A stretch of 64,000 bases of DNA from Symbiodinium natans. Lineage: Eukaryota > Sar > Dinophyceae > Suessiales > Symbiodiniaceae. Position 1 is the stretch's first letter; each line of letters starts with the position of its first letter. Under the pieces are notes generated by a model. It was not told where the DNA came from, searched no databases, and saw nothing but the letters and a program-made list of their open reading frames with translations. The position numbers and the translations under genes were made by a program. The stretch spans positions 355,501 through 419,500 of the forward strand of contig CAJNDS010001524.1 in NCBI GenBank assembly GCA_905221605.1, given 5' to 3'. Shown here piece by piece: positions 44,437 through 56,210 of this stretch.

Positions 44437-45797
44437 GAAAGGCATCAACTTCGTGCAGATTGTCCGATCCCAAGCGATAAGTTTACTCATCCCTGCCTCC
44501 GCCCATAATTACTACCAATTAAGACATCACCCTCTGCGGTAAACACCAAGATCATAGTCATCAAGAAAAAAGGTCCCTATTTTGAGACGCTTCGTATACT
44601 AGTTAGGGGAGTGGATTGAGCCTCCTCACGCCTGAGAGGCACTTGAGGGGACACCTCGTGCTGACTTCAGGAAGAGATGTGTGCCAAGCTACTGAGTCAA
44701 CAGCCCAGAGGGCCTGCTTCTTGGGCCGTTCATGGTGGTCACATGCTCTCGACCTCTCAACTCTGGATCCCTGGGCCAAAGGGTGCACCCTAAACCCTAA
44801 ACCCTAAACCCTAAACCCTAAACCCTAAACCCTAAACCCCACTGAGGAGCCCCGCCAGACGAAAAAGTACTTGTCCTGGAAGCGATCGCCCAAGTAGCCC
44901 GCCGCGGACAAGTAGACATTGACCTTTGGCTCTCTGGGGGGGCTTCGGGCTCATATATCCGAAGGGTTTAGGGTTTTGGGTTTAGGGTTTAGGGGTTTAT
45001 AGGTGATGCAAGTATAATGTTAACGTCGCTTTCATAAACCCTCCCCAAACTTGTTTTGGTTTTGGGGGTTTGGAGGGGTCAAAAAAAGAGGGGGTGGGGG
45101 GGGGGGGGTCAGCTGTCAGGGTCTACTCTGCTTTGTCTTGAAGGGTTCCGCTTGCTCTAAAGACTGAGCCTCAGAGCTCTTTCAAGCCAGCTCAGCTGAA
45201 AAGTCTTCTCTGCAATGGAAATCTTAAGCCATTTTCAGTAGAATTTTGCATTCCTGGCCAGAAAAATATTGCAGTTGTCACCCCATTATTATTCTCACCG
45301 GACCCCCTATACAGACTTGTTTATGGATTTCGGCCCGGAAACCTCCCGTAATGGAAAGTAGTCTTCGGCTGGGCCCGCTGGCCCAGCGAATATTGCAATT
45401 ACCACCCCATTTATAGATGTGAGGTTAACATTAGTATTTAGGGCTTCGTTCAGGAAATATAGGGCTACCTGGGGGACGAACATGAACCCATATACCCTAG
45501 AAGGCCCGTCAGGGCAGATGGCATAGCAGGGTTTAATGAGGGTTATGAGGGTTTAAAGGGTTTACGGCCCTCTTTGCTTGCCAGCTTTGTGAAAGCGCGC
45601 GGGAAAAGCAGCTGCCGTACAAACTCCCTTGAACATCAACTGCACGGGCTTGGACTCCAAAACAAACGTCCGGAAGTCGGGAGAAGGACACAGCCACGGA
45701 CGACATCAGCAAGCAATATAAGGGGCCTGAATAATTGGAATAGGGTTTTGGGCGGTTATTATCGAAATTAGTATAGGGACCATAAGTAAGCATATGG

Positions 45798-46154
45798 TCA
45801 GTTTGGCACAGCGACAGCACGAGAAATGCCAGGCAAGCTGCGCAACAGCCTTGGCCAAAGCCAAAGGCACCCGCCAGCCACCTCCCAAACTGTCTCCTAA
45901 AACCCTAAAAACCCTAAAAACCCTGAAAACCCTAAAAACCCTAAAGACCCTAAAGACCCTAAAAACCCTAAAAACCCTAAAAACCCTAAAAACCCTAGAG
46001 ACCCTAAAAACCCTAAAACTCCTAAAAACCCTAAAAACCCTAAAGACCCTAAAAACCCTAAAAACCCTAAAAACCCTAAAAACCCCAAAAACCCTAAAAA
46101 CCCTAAAAACCCTGGGCTTCATCCAAGGTGATGGTCTCCCCTTGGGGGGTATCC
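45798..46154 (-). CDS. candidate two-exon gene end with a 214-nt array intron
   Basis: Minus strand: exon 46111-46154 (IPPKGRPSPWMKPR), intron 45897-46110 consisting wholly of 9-base TTTTTAGGG variants with GT and AG from the repeat, then exon 45798-45896 open for 32 codons (TVWEVAGGCLWLWPRLLRSL) to TGA. The join is in phase 0. Without splicing, the array itself is open on both strands because 9 is a multiple of 3 (FRV or LKT repeats), so an unspliced repetitive protein cannot be excluded. Upstream exons are missing. Confidence 0.4.
45897..46110 (-). repeat. array of 9-base telomere-like variants (CCCTAAAAA)
   Basis: About 24 units, mostly CCCTAAAAA with CCCTAAAGA variants. It differs from all 7-base arrays by unit length; an 8-base CCCTAAAA array is at 49638-49708. 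Confidence 0.9.
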
Positions 46155-47701
46155 CTAGATAAACGGCTCGTATCATGATCGGAACCCCGAAGTGGCATCA
46201 TGCGTTTTAGCGAAGTCCCCATCTGCTTCTGGAGTCGCAACGCCCCGAAGTGAACACCCTAACGCTGGGATCCTGTACCTCCTACCTCCAAAACCCCTAT
46301 TGTTTGTGCATATTGAACCATCAGCCCTGTTAGGGTACGTTTGGTCCCCAGGGGTAGGGTTTCGAATAGGGTTCATCCCCAAGGTAGGGTTGCGAATAGG
46401 GTTCATGAAGGCCCTCTGAGGCTTCCTGCCTGAGGCATGTATGCAGTGCCACCAAACATTGACCCTTGATCGACCCCTGAACCCTAAACCTTAAATCCTA
46501 AAACCTGAACCCAAAAACCGAAACCCTAAACCCTAAACCTTCTGGATTGACGTGTTGGACTTGTGCTTCGACTTGAAGGGGTTTAGGCTTTGCGGCTTAG
46601 GGTCAGTTTATCGTTGCAGAGGTTTACTGCCCTAAGCCCTCCAAGCCCTCTAAGCCCTCTGAGCCCTCTAGCAGACCCAAACAAGCTGTTCGTCAATGCT
46701 GCCCCCCCCCCCCAACTGTCCTCCTCCTAACTCTTCTAACCCCTGCAGGGTTGAGGGCTTCAATGCCAAGGTTTAGGGGTTAGGGCTTATAGGGGGCTTA
46801 GGCTTTATAGAAGGGTTTAAGGTTTAGGGTTCCTCTCCCCGTCTTGCACCCACTAAATCCTAAGCCCCCCCCACCTGCATCGCCGCAGCAGGCGCTGATC
46901 AACAGAGTCGGCAATGCTGTCAGGCACCATGGGATCCTCTGCACTCGGGTTGAGGGTTTAGGGTTTAGGGTTTAGGGTTTAGGGTTTAGGGGCGGGCGTT
47001 GGCCATTGGGCCATGTAGTGTAGGCTCGGGCGAGGTAGTCATTGGCTTCAGTTCTTGGGCTTGTGGAGGTCATGGGATGCACATGCTGTAAAAAAGACCC
47101 GAAACCCTAAACCGAAACCCTAGAATCCACTTGGGAGTGGGGGCTAAGAAAGATGAGAGCACCTGAATCAGAACCCAAGAATGAACTGCTAGCGTCATCA
47201 CCACATGCTGGGGGCATGAAGTCCTCGTCCCATGACGCTGCCTGCACCTCCACAAAGAGGTCGTGCAGGGGCTACCTGTCCAGCAGCTTTTCGCGGGTCA
47301 AACGCCAGAAGCCCCTCTCACGATTGAAATAAGTACTTTCGGAGGCTTAAGGTTGCTTAAAGGCGTGTACTGTAAGTCCTTTGAGTGAAACGCTCCTGGA
47401 AACTTCTCAGTTTTAGCCCAAAACTGCTGAACCCTGCATCTTCGCTCGAACAGCCGCGCGTACGCAGCTGACACCAAGCTAAACATAGCTAAACGGCATC
47501 GACATGTCTGACATGTCGGGAATGGAATGGGACCTGACCTCCCCATTTAGGGTTTAGGGTTTGGGGTTTAGGGTTTAGGGTTCCTGTGAGGCTACTTCCT
47601 GTACACAGACGCCTCGAATGTTCGAAAGGCGTAGGTCGGACAACAGCTTGGAGGCAAATCTGGGCAAGCCTTGGGCAAGCCGCAGTATGCACACTTTACA
47701 A

Positions 47702-47795
47702 CTATACTCCCCTTAGAACCTTAAGAAGAACAATATTTTTAAGATCCTCTTAGGTTTTATATAAACAAAAAATCATTCCCAAGGGGATATAGACA
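47702..47795. repeat. second copy of the 32815 segment
   Basis: ACTCCCCTTAGAACCTTAAG, TCCTCTTAGGTTTTATATAA, TTCCCAAGGGGATATAGAC. Tips CCCCTTAGAA / TTCCCAAGGGG are partly complementary. Confidence 0.65.
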
Positions 47796-47920
47796 ATGCC
47801 TCAGGTGTTGTGGGCTCTGTACATCTGGAATAAAGACCTTGTCAGTCCTCGACACTATCCCTATACGACACAAAAGAAACAAAAGACCTGTGCTTGCCCG
47901 CCACAGCCAATCTCTTGGAA

Positions 47921-49128
47921 TCAATCAGCATGGCACGTCATCTGACTGCCGCCCAAGAGTTGCTGGCACTTTGCATTGCCGCAGCACGGCTGTGTCAACT
48001 GACCTGGCCCTCCGCAAACTTCATTTTCTGCCACGCAGCTCTCTTGCTCCACGCATATCATCTGACTGCCACCAAAGAGCTGTTGGCACTTCGCGTTGCC
48101 GCAGCACAGCTGTGTCAGCTGACCTGGCCCTCCGCAAACTTCATTCACAGCCACGCAGCTTTGCTGTTCCACACATGTCATCTGACTGCCGCCCAAGAGC
48201 TGCTGGCACTTTGCGTTGCCACAACACTGCTGTGTCAGCTGACCTGGCCCTCCGCAAACTTCATTTTCTGCCACGCAGCTCTCCTGCTTCACGCATATCA
48301 TCTGACTGCCACCCAAGAGCCGTTGGCACCTTGCGTTGCCGCAACACTGCTGGGTCATCTGCCCAGGCCCTCCACAAACTTCGTTTGCTGCCACACAGAC
48401 TTGCTCGAGTAGTAGGCTTTGAGGCTTCACGCACTTCATCTGACTGCCGCCCAAGAGTTGCCGGCACTTTGCATCGCCGCAGCACGGCTGTGTCAACTGA
48501 CCTGGCCCCCCGCAAACTTCATTTTCTGCCACGCAGCTCTCTTGCTCCACGCATATCATCTGACTGCCACCAAAGAGCTGTTGGCACTTCGCGTTGCCGC
48601 AGCACAGCTGTGTCAGCTGACCTGGCCCCCCGCAAACTTCATTCACAGCCACGCAGCTTTGCTGTTCCACGCATGTCATCTGACTGCCGCCCAAGAGCTG
48701 CTGGCACTTTGCGCTGCCGCAACACTGCTGCGTCAGCTGACCGGGTCCTCCACAGACTTCGTTTGTGGCCACACAGCTTTGCTGTTCCACACACTTCATC
48801 TCACTGCCACCCAGTAGCTGTTGACACTGTGCACTGCCGCAGCAAGACTGTGATGGCTGACCTGACCACCCGCAGGTGCTGTGCTCCGGTAGACAGCGCT
48901 CTTGGCGGCGAACGCACACACCACCAAAGCCCGAGGACGTGCACTCGAAGTCGTCACAGCATGGAGAAGCTCGGACCCAAACCATCCAAGGCTTGGCCCT
49001 GCAGGGTCCGCCCTCCACTCCTTGGCAGTGGCAGTCACGGCATCCTCGAAGTGAAGTCGCAGCACTCGAGGCGTTCGACGGACTCTGCGCTGCGACGGCC
49101 CCCACGAAGCAAACCAGCGCCAACGGGC
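47921..49128 (-). CDS. secreted-looking protein of repeated six-cysteine knottin-like domains
   Basis: About 400 codons to TGA at 47923-47921. Eight units of about 40 residues (120 nt) share the spacing C-x6-C-x9-CC-x4-C-x10-C, with linkers of about five residues; a ninth, more diverged unit (C-x7-C-x13-CC-x4-C-x8-C) precedes them. This matches the inhibitor-cystine-knot cysteine order. The N-terminus is hydrophobic (LALVCFVGAVAAQ), like the end of a signal peptide. The open frame has no in-frame ATG there (the codon at 49123 is TTG) and an AG lies at CAGCTTAG, so the first exon with the start codon is probably upstream. Units 2-4 and 6-8 form a near-identical about 360-nt duplication; the linker after unit 4 is irregular (KPQSLLLEQV). 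The plus-strand frames here are antisense shadows kept open because 120 is a multiple of 3. Function is unknown; adhesion, matrix, protease inhibition or a defensive role are all possible for this fold. Confidence 0.75.
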
Positions 49129-49403
49129 CTAAGCTGGGTGACTCGAATTCTACTCACTGGCTGCACTATATGGTATTTTTTCGCCTGAATTTATCTAGCT
49201 TCCAAATGTCGTCCATGACGACTGAAAAACGCTCGAAGGCTTTCTAAAGAAACAGCACAGCGGCGAGCCATGCTCGTATGGTCAGGTCGTAGGCTATAGC
49301 GGGTGAGCTATACGGGCTTGTGATGCTTTCGGCTTATGGCAAAGGGCTGCGCGCAGACACAGCAGGTGCCTCTGCGATGCAGTTTGAACTTAAAGGAACC
49401 TCG

Positions 49404-49500
49404 AGGACCAAACGGACCCCAAAATTGGGATCGTATACCCTATGCTACTATACTCCCGGTTCAGGTAAATGCTCTTATAGGGTTCATTTAACCCACAAGG
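49404..49500. mobile_element. family D element
   Basis: GAGGACCAAACGGACCCCAA, TCGTATACCCTATGCTACTA, ATAGGGTTCATTTAACCCAC AAG. The left GT is lost in this copy. Confidence 0.6.
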
Positions 49501-49610
49501 AAGTGCATGAGGGTCGTGGACGAACGCAACAACTTACTGGTTCATCGCTCGTCTTTGCAGGATTCACGAGCTTGTGCTGTACTAGAAACCCTTACGCACG
49601 AAGTGAACCG

Positions 49611-49708
49611 CCCTAAACCCTAAACCCTTAACCCTAACCCTAAACCCTAAAACCCTAAAACCCTAAAACCCTAAAACCCTAAAACCCTAAAACCCTAAAA
49701 CCCTAAAC
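49611..49708 (-). repeat. CCCTAAA then CCCTAAAA array
   Basis: Unit length shifts from 7 to 8 bases (about nine CCCTAAAA units) within one array. Confidence 0.9.
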
Positions 49709-49817
49709 CGGACGGTCAGGCTTTATGACGCACTTCCTGCTTCTATCTCCATGAAGAGACGCTGTCATGGAGGTCATCTGCTCCTCAAGTTTGTCACCCT
49801 CCTCAGGTGGCCCTGTC

Positions 49818-49952
49818 TACATGTAGGCCCCCCCCCCAGTTGTAAGTAAGATTATAATGTAAGTGACCTAAATTGGGTTCAAAGTCTTACTACATAGGTT
49901 ACATGACTCCCTCAACCAAATTAGAGGAGAAAAAAAGGGGGCCCCTACTTAT
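49818..49952. mobile_element. family A element
   Basis: CTACATGTAGGCCCCCCCCC, CTAAATTGGGTTCAAAGTCT TACTACATAGG, GGGGGCCCCTACTTATG. Confidence 0.7.
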
Positions 49953-50621
49953 GAACCCTGGACACTTGACATCCTGGAGAGCTCCCCCCAAACTGGCCCT
50001 ACCTTGGCCCGCACATGGCACAAAGGACCAGGGGCGTGTGTATCCCTCTGCAGGGACTACGCTCTATAGGGGGAACCCTTTAAGAAGAAGGTGCCTATAA
50101 CTTGGGGGGAGCAACTGAACCCGAAAGTTGGGGTCATCTACCCTGCTCTGGAGCAGCACCAGGCGTTTAGGCACATGTTACGCCGGGCGGTTCCAGGGTG
50201 CTGCAGCAGCCTAACTTCAGGGTGTCGCTTGAACTGACATACTCCATGCCCTTTTCTTGAGTCAGAATTATGCCCTAAACCCTAAACCCTAAACCCTAAA
50301 CCCTAAACCCTTTTTTCCTGGGGAGGCTAAACTTGATCCTTCAGGCCAACATCACATGAGAGGGCCGAAGCCCATCGGCAAGCCGAATCAGGAAGGCAGA
50401 CAAGGACGGCAGTCACAAGGATCCAGGCGTTTAAGGGTTTAGGGTTTAGGGTGGTTTGGTTTCGGGTTTAGGGTTTAGGGTTTAGGGTGGTTTGGTTTCG
50501 GGTTTGGGGCTTAGGGTTTGGGGTTTAGGGTTAAGGGTTTCTTTCAGGTTGTTCAGCGTGTCTTAGGCGTCTAGGGTGTGTGTTATTAGGGTTTTTACGG
50601 CTACTATTTGCGGGCAAAATG

Positions 50622-50695
50622 TGATATATATATATATATATATACATATATGTTTTCCATTTTTTCTGGGGGGGGGTTCTTTAGCAAGTAGTAGG
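50622..50695. repeat. TA microsatellite and family G-like right end
   Basis: (TA)n 50622-50650, then TTTTCTGGGGGGGGGTTCTT TAGCAAGTAGTAG. The stretch 50700-51400 is GT-rich with degenerate array units and no resolved gene. Confidence 0.6.
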
Positions 50696-51815
50696 CTCTT
50701 AGGGTTTGTTTGGGGTTTGGGATTTTTTTAAGGGTGTTGTAGGGTTTTGTGGTTGTTTTTCTCAAGGGGCTTTTGGGTTTATGGGGTGTAGCTCTTGGGG
50801 TTCAGGGCTTAGGGCTTTAGAGAGTTTTGGGGTTTCAATGTTTAAGAACTTTGGCGGGGTGCAGAGATTTAGGTGCAGAAATTTCTGGTAGTTGCCGCTA
50901 CTGCCGGCCAAGGGCCCGGGAGGTGCGCAAGAGCTCACCACCAACACACCTTTAAGCCCCAGAGCCTATAAGCCTACCTGCAAAACCTTACGCCCTAAAC
51001 CCCAAACCCCAAACCCTAAACGCTGAACCCTAAACCCTAAACCCTAAACCCTAAAATCAGCAGTCTGAGTGCTACCAAGAGCCCTGAACCCTCAAACCTA
51101 AACCCGAAACCCCCAAACAAGTCCTTCCGCTACAGGGGCACGGCAGGTCCGTTAGGGAGTCGATCCCCTGACGTACCTGGGGCCCACCTGCCGCACAGCT
51201 GGCCGCGCAAGGGGGGGCAGTGAGAAGTTGAACCAGGTTTACGGGTGAAGGGCTTTTGGGCTTTGAGGGTTTAAGGGTTCTAGTGGGGTTGAGGGAAGCA
51301 GTTTTAGGCTTAGGGGAGTGGGTTGCAGGGTTTATTTGGGTGGTTTCGGCACCTAAGGGGGGTTCAGTGGGGCTTGGTGGAGATAAGGGTTTAGGGGTTC
51401 GGGTTTAAAAGCATCTTCGGCGTTAAGGGTTGAAGGGGGTTAAGCGCTGATTTTGTGCTTTATGTGGGCTGTTAGAGGGCCCAAGCCTGAAGAGCTTAAG
51501 GGTGACGTTGCCCGCTGCTTGGAGGGCCCGGAAGTAGCTCGGGAATGGTTCTAAGCCATTGTGTGTTCGACGCTCAGCCCTGAAAAAAACCCCACGAAAA
51601 CAACAAAACATCTCGGAGCCTAGTTTCCACCCAACGAGCTTGCCACGTCCTGCCAGACTTCCAGCTCTAGAGCGCTGCGCTGCCTGCTTTAGGAACCCAG
51701 ATCTTCTTGAACCTAGAACTTCGATATCTGGAGCCCAGAATCCTCGGCTTTTTCTGTCTAGAACGTCGATGCTCATCGATGTTCCCTTGAAAAAAGTACT
51801 TATATTGCTGTCTCC

Positions 51816-51928
51816 TGGTGGACCAAATGAACCCCACAAAATGGGGGCTCATACACCCTAGACTACTATCATCCGTACTCGGGCATTATGAACCGGAAAA
51901 CCTCTCAGGGTTCATCTGGACTGCAAGG
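51816..51928. mobile_element. family D element
   Basis: CTGGTGGACCAAATGAACCC, GGCTCATACACCCTAGACTA, GGGTTCATCTGGACTGCAAG. Both flanks are open in plus frames: 51559-51815 on the left; on the right, 51929 onward reads GNHAFASDMSARLRINRRQV up to a GTAAAC donor. It is a candidate intron, but the phase could not be fixed. Confidence 0.65.
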
Positions 51929-53613
51929 TCGAGCGCCGGGAATCATGCTTTCGCGTCGGATATGTCAGCTCGCCTTAGAATCAATAGACGTCAGGTGGCT
52001 ATGATCTGCCTCGGTAAACCTAGAAGCCCTAAACCCTAAACCCTAAACCCTACTGTAAACCCTAAACCCCGGCCGACCTGCATGCGCCTTCTTGAAGCCC
52101 ACGTAGGTGGTGTCCTGGCACTACATCTGGGGTTCATGGTACTTATGAGCCCAATAATACCTGGGTTGTCTGAAAATATCCATCTCTTATAAACCCAGTA
52201 GTGGAAGTGATATGAAAAAACCAACTCGTGTAGACTTGCTGAAGCCCATGCTTTTTCAGGCGAACCACCCCTCCTCCTCTCTCCCCCAACCCACACACAT
52301 ACGCATATGGCCTTTCGATCGACGAAGTCTTGCACGCCGAGGGCAATAACCATGCGCTGGCCCTTGAGAGAGAGCTGAAGGACCTCATCAGGCTTGAAAC
52401 AAGAGGTTCATGCTAAGAAGCAGCATGTCAGGCTTCGCAGGTGCCTGTGAGCACATTATTTCTACCCCTCATGACCCTACGTCCCATGGCGAGCCTCCCT
52501 CAAAACCCTAAACCCTAAACCCTAAACCCTCCAACCCTCTAACCCTCAAACCCTCAAACCCTCAAACCCTAGACCCTGGCAAAACCCTCCTCTCCTCTCC
52601 CTGACAACCGGCTTTGGGGTTACCAGGAATAGCCAGAGGTTGCGGGGATGAGCCGGCGGACTGAGGCTTGGTGCACAAACCCACTGAGGTGGCCAGATTC
52701 ATAAGCAGACTTAGGGTTTAGGGTTTAGGGTTGAGGGTTTAGGGTTTGGGGTTTGGGATTTAGGGTTTAGGATTTGGGGTTTAGGGGTTAGGGGTTTGGG
52801 GTTTAGGGTTGAGGACTTGCGGTTTAGGGGCAGCAGACGCCCTAACCCCTAAGCCTCATGCCGACGTCCCGGACTTGAAGGCCTCCCCAGGAACAAGAGC
52901 GCCGCAACATGAACCCTAAACCCTGAACCCTGAACCCTAAACCCTAAACCCTAAACTCCAAACCCTAAACCTTAAACCTAAACCCTAAACCCCACACCCT
53001 GTACCCACAGGGCTCCCGAGCCGAGGAGAGGTGCTCCAGGCTGCGGAACAGCCTGGGATGCTTGTGGCAACTTCTTGGGGCTTCGGATTTTTCCTTAACC
53101 TCTGTTAGGGTTTAGGGTTTAGGGTTTAGGGTTTAGGGTTTAGGGTTTAGGGACCAGGGTTTTCGGCTGGCTTCGGGCTCCCCCTTTGGGGTCCCCTTCT
53201 AGGGTTTAGGGGTTTAGGGTTTCAGGGACTATAAGGGTTTAGGGTTTAGGGTTTAGGGTTTGAGGGTGCAGGGTGGGGTCTAGTCTGGTGCTAGGGTTAT
53301 CCCTAACACCTGGTAGGCTCTGGGAGCCCCCCCCCCCCCCAAACCCCACTCGTGACCTGATTTTGCAAAATGCCCATTTCCTTCTCCCTAAAGACCTACA
53401 TTCAATATTGACTGAGTACAATATCGCATAAGGCGATAAGCACATTGCATGACCCGATATACGCATAGACCCCAACCCTCAACCCTCAACCCTCAAACCT
53501 CAACCCTAAACCCTAAACCCTAAAACCTAAACCCTAAACCCACAACCCTAAACCCTAAACCCTAAACCCTGAACAAACCATTCTTTGGAGCCTGACGGCG
53601 CTTGGGAGTCCGT

Positions 53614-53939
53614 ATGCTGCCGAGGCACTGGTCCAAGGAGGCCGAGGAACTTTCAGCCTGGACATCAAGAAGGCTGTCCGAGGAGCTCTTCGCGAGTTGC
53701 GTTCATGAGGTTTAGGGTTTAGGGTTTGGGGTTTGGGGTTCGGGGTTTGGGGTTTAGCACTGTCAGCAAGGCCGAAGGTGGCGCCAACCGATGATTGGGG
53801 GCCTGTAGAAGGGTTTCAGAGGAGTCCATCTCGCACCCAATATAGTTCCATATCTCGGTTTGGGTCGAACAAAAGGCGAGGCGGCACGAGGCGAAACCTC
53901 AAAAGCGAGCCACTCTACAAAAACTCCTTTTGTTTCTGA
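53614..53939 (+). CDS. candidate two-exon gene with array intron
   Basis: Exon 53614-53709 starts with ATG (stop in frame upstream) and includes WSKEAEELSAWTSRRLSEEL, ending GAG before GTTTAG. The intron contains TTTAGGG/TTTGGGG units (53710-53757) and ends GCCGAAG at 53777. Exon 53778-53939 is open for 53 codons to TGA, including VAPTDDWGPVEGFQRSPSRT and a basic tail. The join is phase 0; a nearer acceptor (TTTAG at 53757) gives a different, shorter frame. About 85 residues, no family recognised. Confidence 0.4.
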
Positions 53940-54090
53940 GGTTTAGGGTGTAATATTTAGGCTTAAAGCAAGGGAGTGATACGCTGTGTCGCCTAAGGGG
54001 TAGAGAGTTTGGGAACCTAAGCATCAGTGTCCCTGAGGGCTCTAGCGACCTGGAAGTAGCATCGTCTGAGAGTCCTATAAGGGCTCATAG

Positions 54091-54354
54091 CCTAGGACCA
54101 AGTCGGGCTTTGAGGGGCTCTTCAGGGTAACTCTTCTTAGTAGCCCAGTAGCCAGATTATACTAAGGGCACCCTTTTTTTGCTTGGCTACTGTTTAAGGG
54201 AACCCAGAACCAACAGAAGGGTAAAGGGTACCACTGGGCTACCAAGTCCTACAACCCGGAAGGCCCCAAAGCAGTGAACTCCGGTCCCGCGCCTGTTGCT
54301 GCAGCGACCCCATGGAGTCTTCCAAAGCTGCCAAGAGAAGGGCTCGCAAGCAGG
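54091..54354 (+). CDS. candidate exons around a family B intron
   Basis: Exon 54091-54139 after CTCATAG; intron 54140-54246 is exactly one family B element (GTAGCCCAG...CTACCAAG, 107 nt); exon 54247-54354 ends at a consensus-like donor CAGG/GTAGGT. The phase-matched frame gives TKSGFEGLFRVTLL, then a Ser/Lys/Arg-rich stretch (MESSKAAKRRARKQ). A second frame of exon 2 is also fully open (PEGPKAVNSGPAPVAAATPW), so the frame is not certain, but both use the same boundaries. Confidence 0.4.
54140..54246. mobile_element. family B element, candidate intron
   Basis: TTAGTAGCCCAGTAGCCAGA, GGGCACCCTTTTTTTGCTTG, AAAGGGTACCACTGGGCTAC CAAG. Confidence 0.8.
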
Positions 54355-54394
54355 GTAGGTCTTGATTGAACCGTGCGCTGTTTAAAACAAATCT

Positions 54395-54742
54395 CAACCC
54401 TAAACCCTAAACCCTAAACCCTAAACCCTAAACCCTAAACCCTAAACCCTAAACCCTAAACCCTAAACCCTAAACCCTAAACCCTAAACCCCAACCACGA
54501 GCAAAACAGCGCCTGGCATGGAAGGATTGTGGTTTAGGATCCTGCAGCCCTGGGTCGGTAGGTGCGCCATGCTCAGACAACATGTTTGCGGGTTTAGGGC
54601 TTAGGGTTTAGGGTTAGGGTTTAGGGTTTAGGGTTTAGGGTTTAGGGTTTAGGGTTTAGGGTTTAGGGTTTAGGGTTTAGGGTTTAGGGTTTAGGGTTTA
54701 GGGTTTAGGGTTTAGGGTTTCGGGTTTCGGGTTTCGGGTTTA
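54395..54742. repeat. facing arrays
   Basis: CCCTAAA 54395-54492 (about fourteen units) and TTTAGGG 54590-54742 (about twenty units, ending in TTTCGGG variants) around a 95-bp islet. Confidence 0.9.
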
Positions 54743-54837
54743 GGGCTTAGGCTGGCATCTGAGGTGCAGGTAAAAGAGCGCACGAGGGGCAAGGCTTCCA
54801 TGGCCAGGTGAGAGTCTGGTCTCCAGCCCAAAGAACC

Positions 54838-54996
54838 CAATTCCCCTGCTTAAATCTTACTTGGGCTCCTTAAGACATTTAAGGATTACCCAATTCCCCT
54901 GCTTAAATCTTACTTGGGCTCCTGAAGACATTTCAGGATTACACAATTCCCCTGCTTAAATCTTATTTGGGCTCCTTAAGACATTTCAGGGTTAGA
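54838..54996 (+). repeat. three tandem copies of a 53-bp unit
   Basis: CCCAATTCCCCTGCTTAAAT starts at about 54838, 54891 and 54944. Each unit ends CCTTAAGACATTTAAGGATT or a close variant, which is itself partly palindromic. Confidence 0.9.
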
Positions 54997-56210
54997 CTCC
55001 TGACAGAAGGGGGGGTATTGGGCTCTCTGGCGATCTCTGAAGTGGTAGGACAGCATCAGCCTCAGGTGAATCAACCCCGCAATGGAGATTCAGAACCTTC
55101 AGGAAGAGCCGGAAGAACATTGGCAACCTCTCAATCCTGAACTCTAAACCCTCAACACCCTAAACCCTAAACCCCAAACCCCAAACCCCAAACCCCAAAC
55201 CCTAAACCCTAAACCCTGCCGGTTCTCGAGATCCTGGCCTTGTTTGTCGCGATCTCTCTTCGAGTCTAAGCTCTCGATGTCCAGGCGAACCTTCCACACC
55301 GAGCGCAGTGGAATGTAAGGGTAGAAGGAGGGACCCCCAGAAGGGAACCTTAATCTTAGGGTTCAGGGTTTAGGGTTTAGGGTTCCCTTATATCACCTTT
55401 CTGTATACCTGATATGGTCCCTAAACACCTGAGTAGCCCGCTAAATACCCCCTAAATTACCCCTAAGGTCCCTTGTAAGCGTCCCTCCACTCATCCCTTG
55501 AGGACTCCAAAGCGCCAAACGCAGCATCGCATCCCTCTGCCATCCAGACGATGCTGTTCCGGAGGAGACCCTTTTGTATATTTGTGGTCCTGTATTCCCC
55601 TTAGAACCAGAATGATACTGCTAGAGGGTTCCTGCAAAAAATCCTTGGGCTGTATCATCAAAGACTTGACTCCTAATGGCGCGATGGTCAAATCAAACCT
55701 TCTCCAAGATACATGAAACATGCTGCTCGAACACAGACCCTAAACCCTAAACCTTAAACCATAAACCCTAAACCCTCATGAGCTCAACCCTCAACCCTGG
55801 CCTCGTGGAGGGACGCCTCAACGTAGCGGCTGCTCCTAGGATGGGTTCTAGCAAGCTGGAGTCTAGGGTTAGGGTTTAGAGTTGAGGGTTTCGGGCTTAG
55901 GGTTTAGGGTAGTGTGTATAGGCCATTGGATTCCGGGGGCTGGCTTCTTCACAGAGAGCAAACCCTAACGAGCCTAACGTACCCGAACAACCTGGTGTAC
56001 AGATGCACAGGGATCAGGGTTTAGGGTGTTACGGTTTAGGGTACCGTAACAACTCTCATAACCCCTAGCAACCCTACGAGAAGCATCAGCCAACGTATAT
56101 CAGACCTAAACCCTAAACCCTAAACCCTAAACCCTAAACCCTCCATCTTGAGGGCATGCGAGGCGCGAGTCCAGGGACTCTTTGACGTGCTGCAGGGAGT
56201 CCTGTGCAGA
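54997..56210. other. array mosaic with short islets
   Basis: CCCTAAA/CCCCAAA array 55150-55217, small arrays near 55360, 55740, 55870 and 56105, and islets open in overlapping frames on both strands (55498-55716). No chain was resolved. Confidence 0.45.

Noticed and set aside
45706-46176. 156-codon FRVFRV protein on the minus strand
   Set aside because: Made by the 9-base telomere-like array read in frame; a spliced model is preferred, though translation is not excluded.
47839-49188. 449-codon open frame on the plus strand
   Set aside because: It is the antisense of the cysteine-rich protein; a 120-nt repeat keeps other frames open. The minus strand has regular cysteine spacing and a hydrophobic leader, the plus strand does not.
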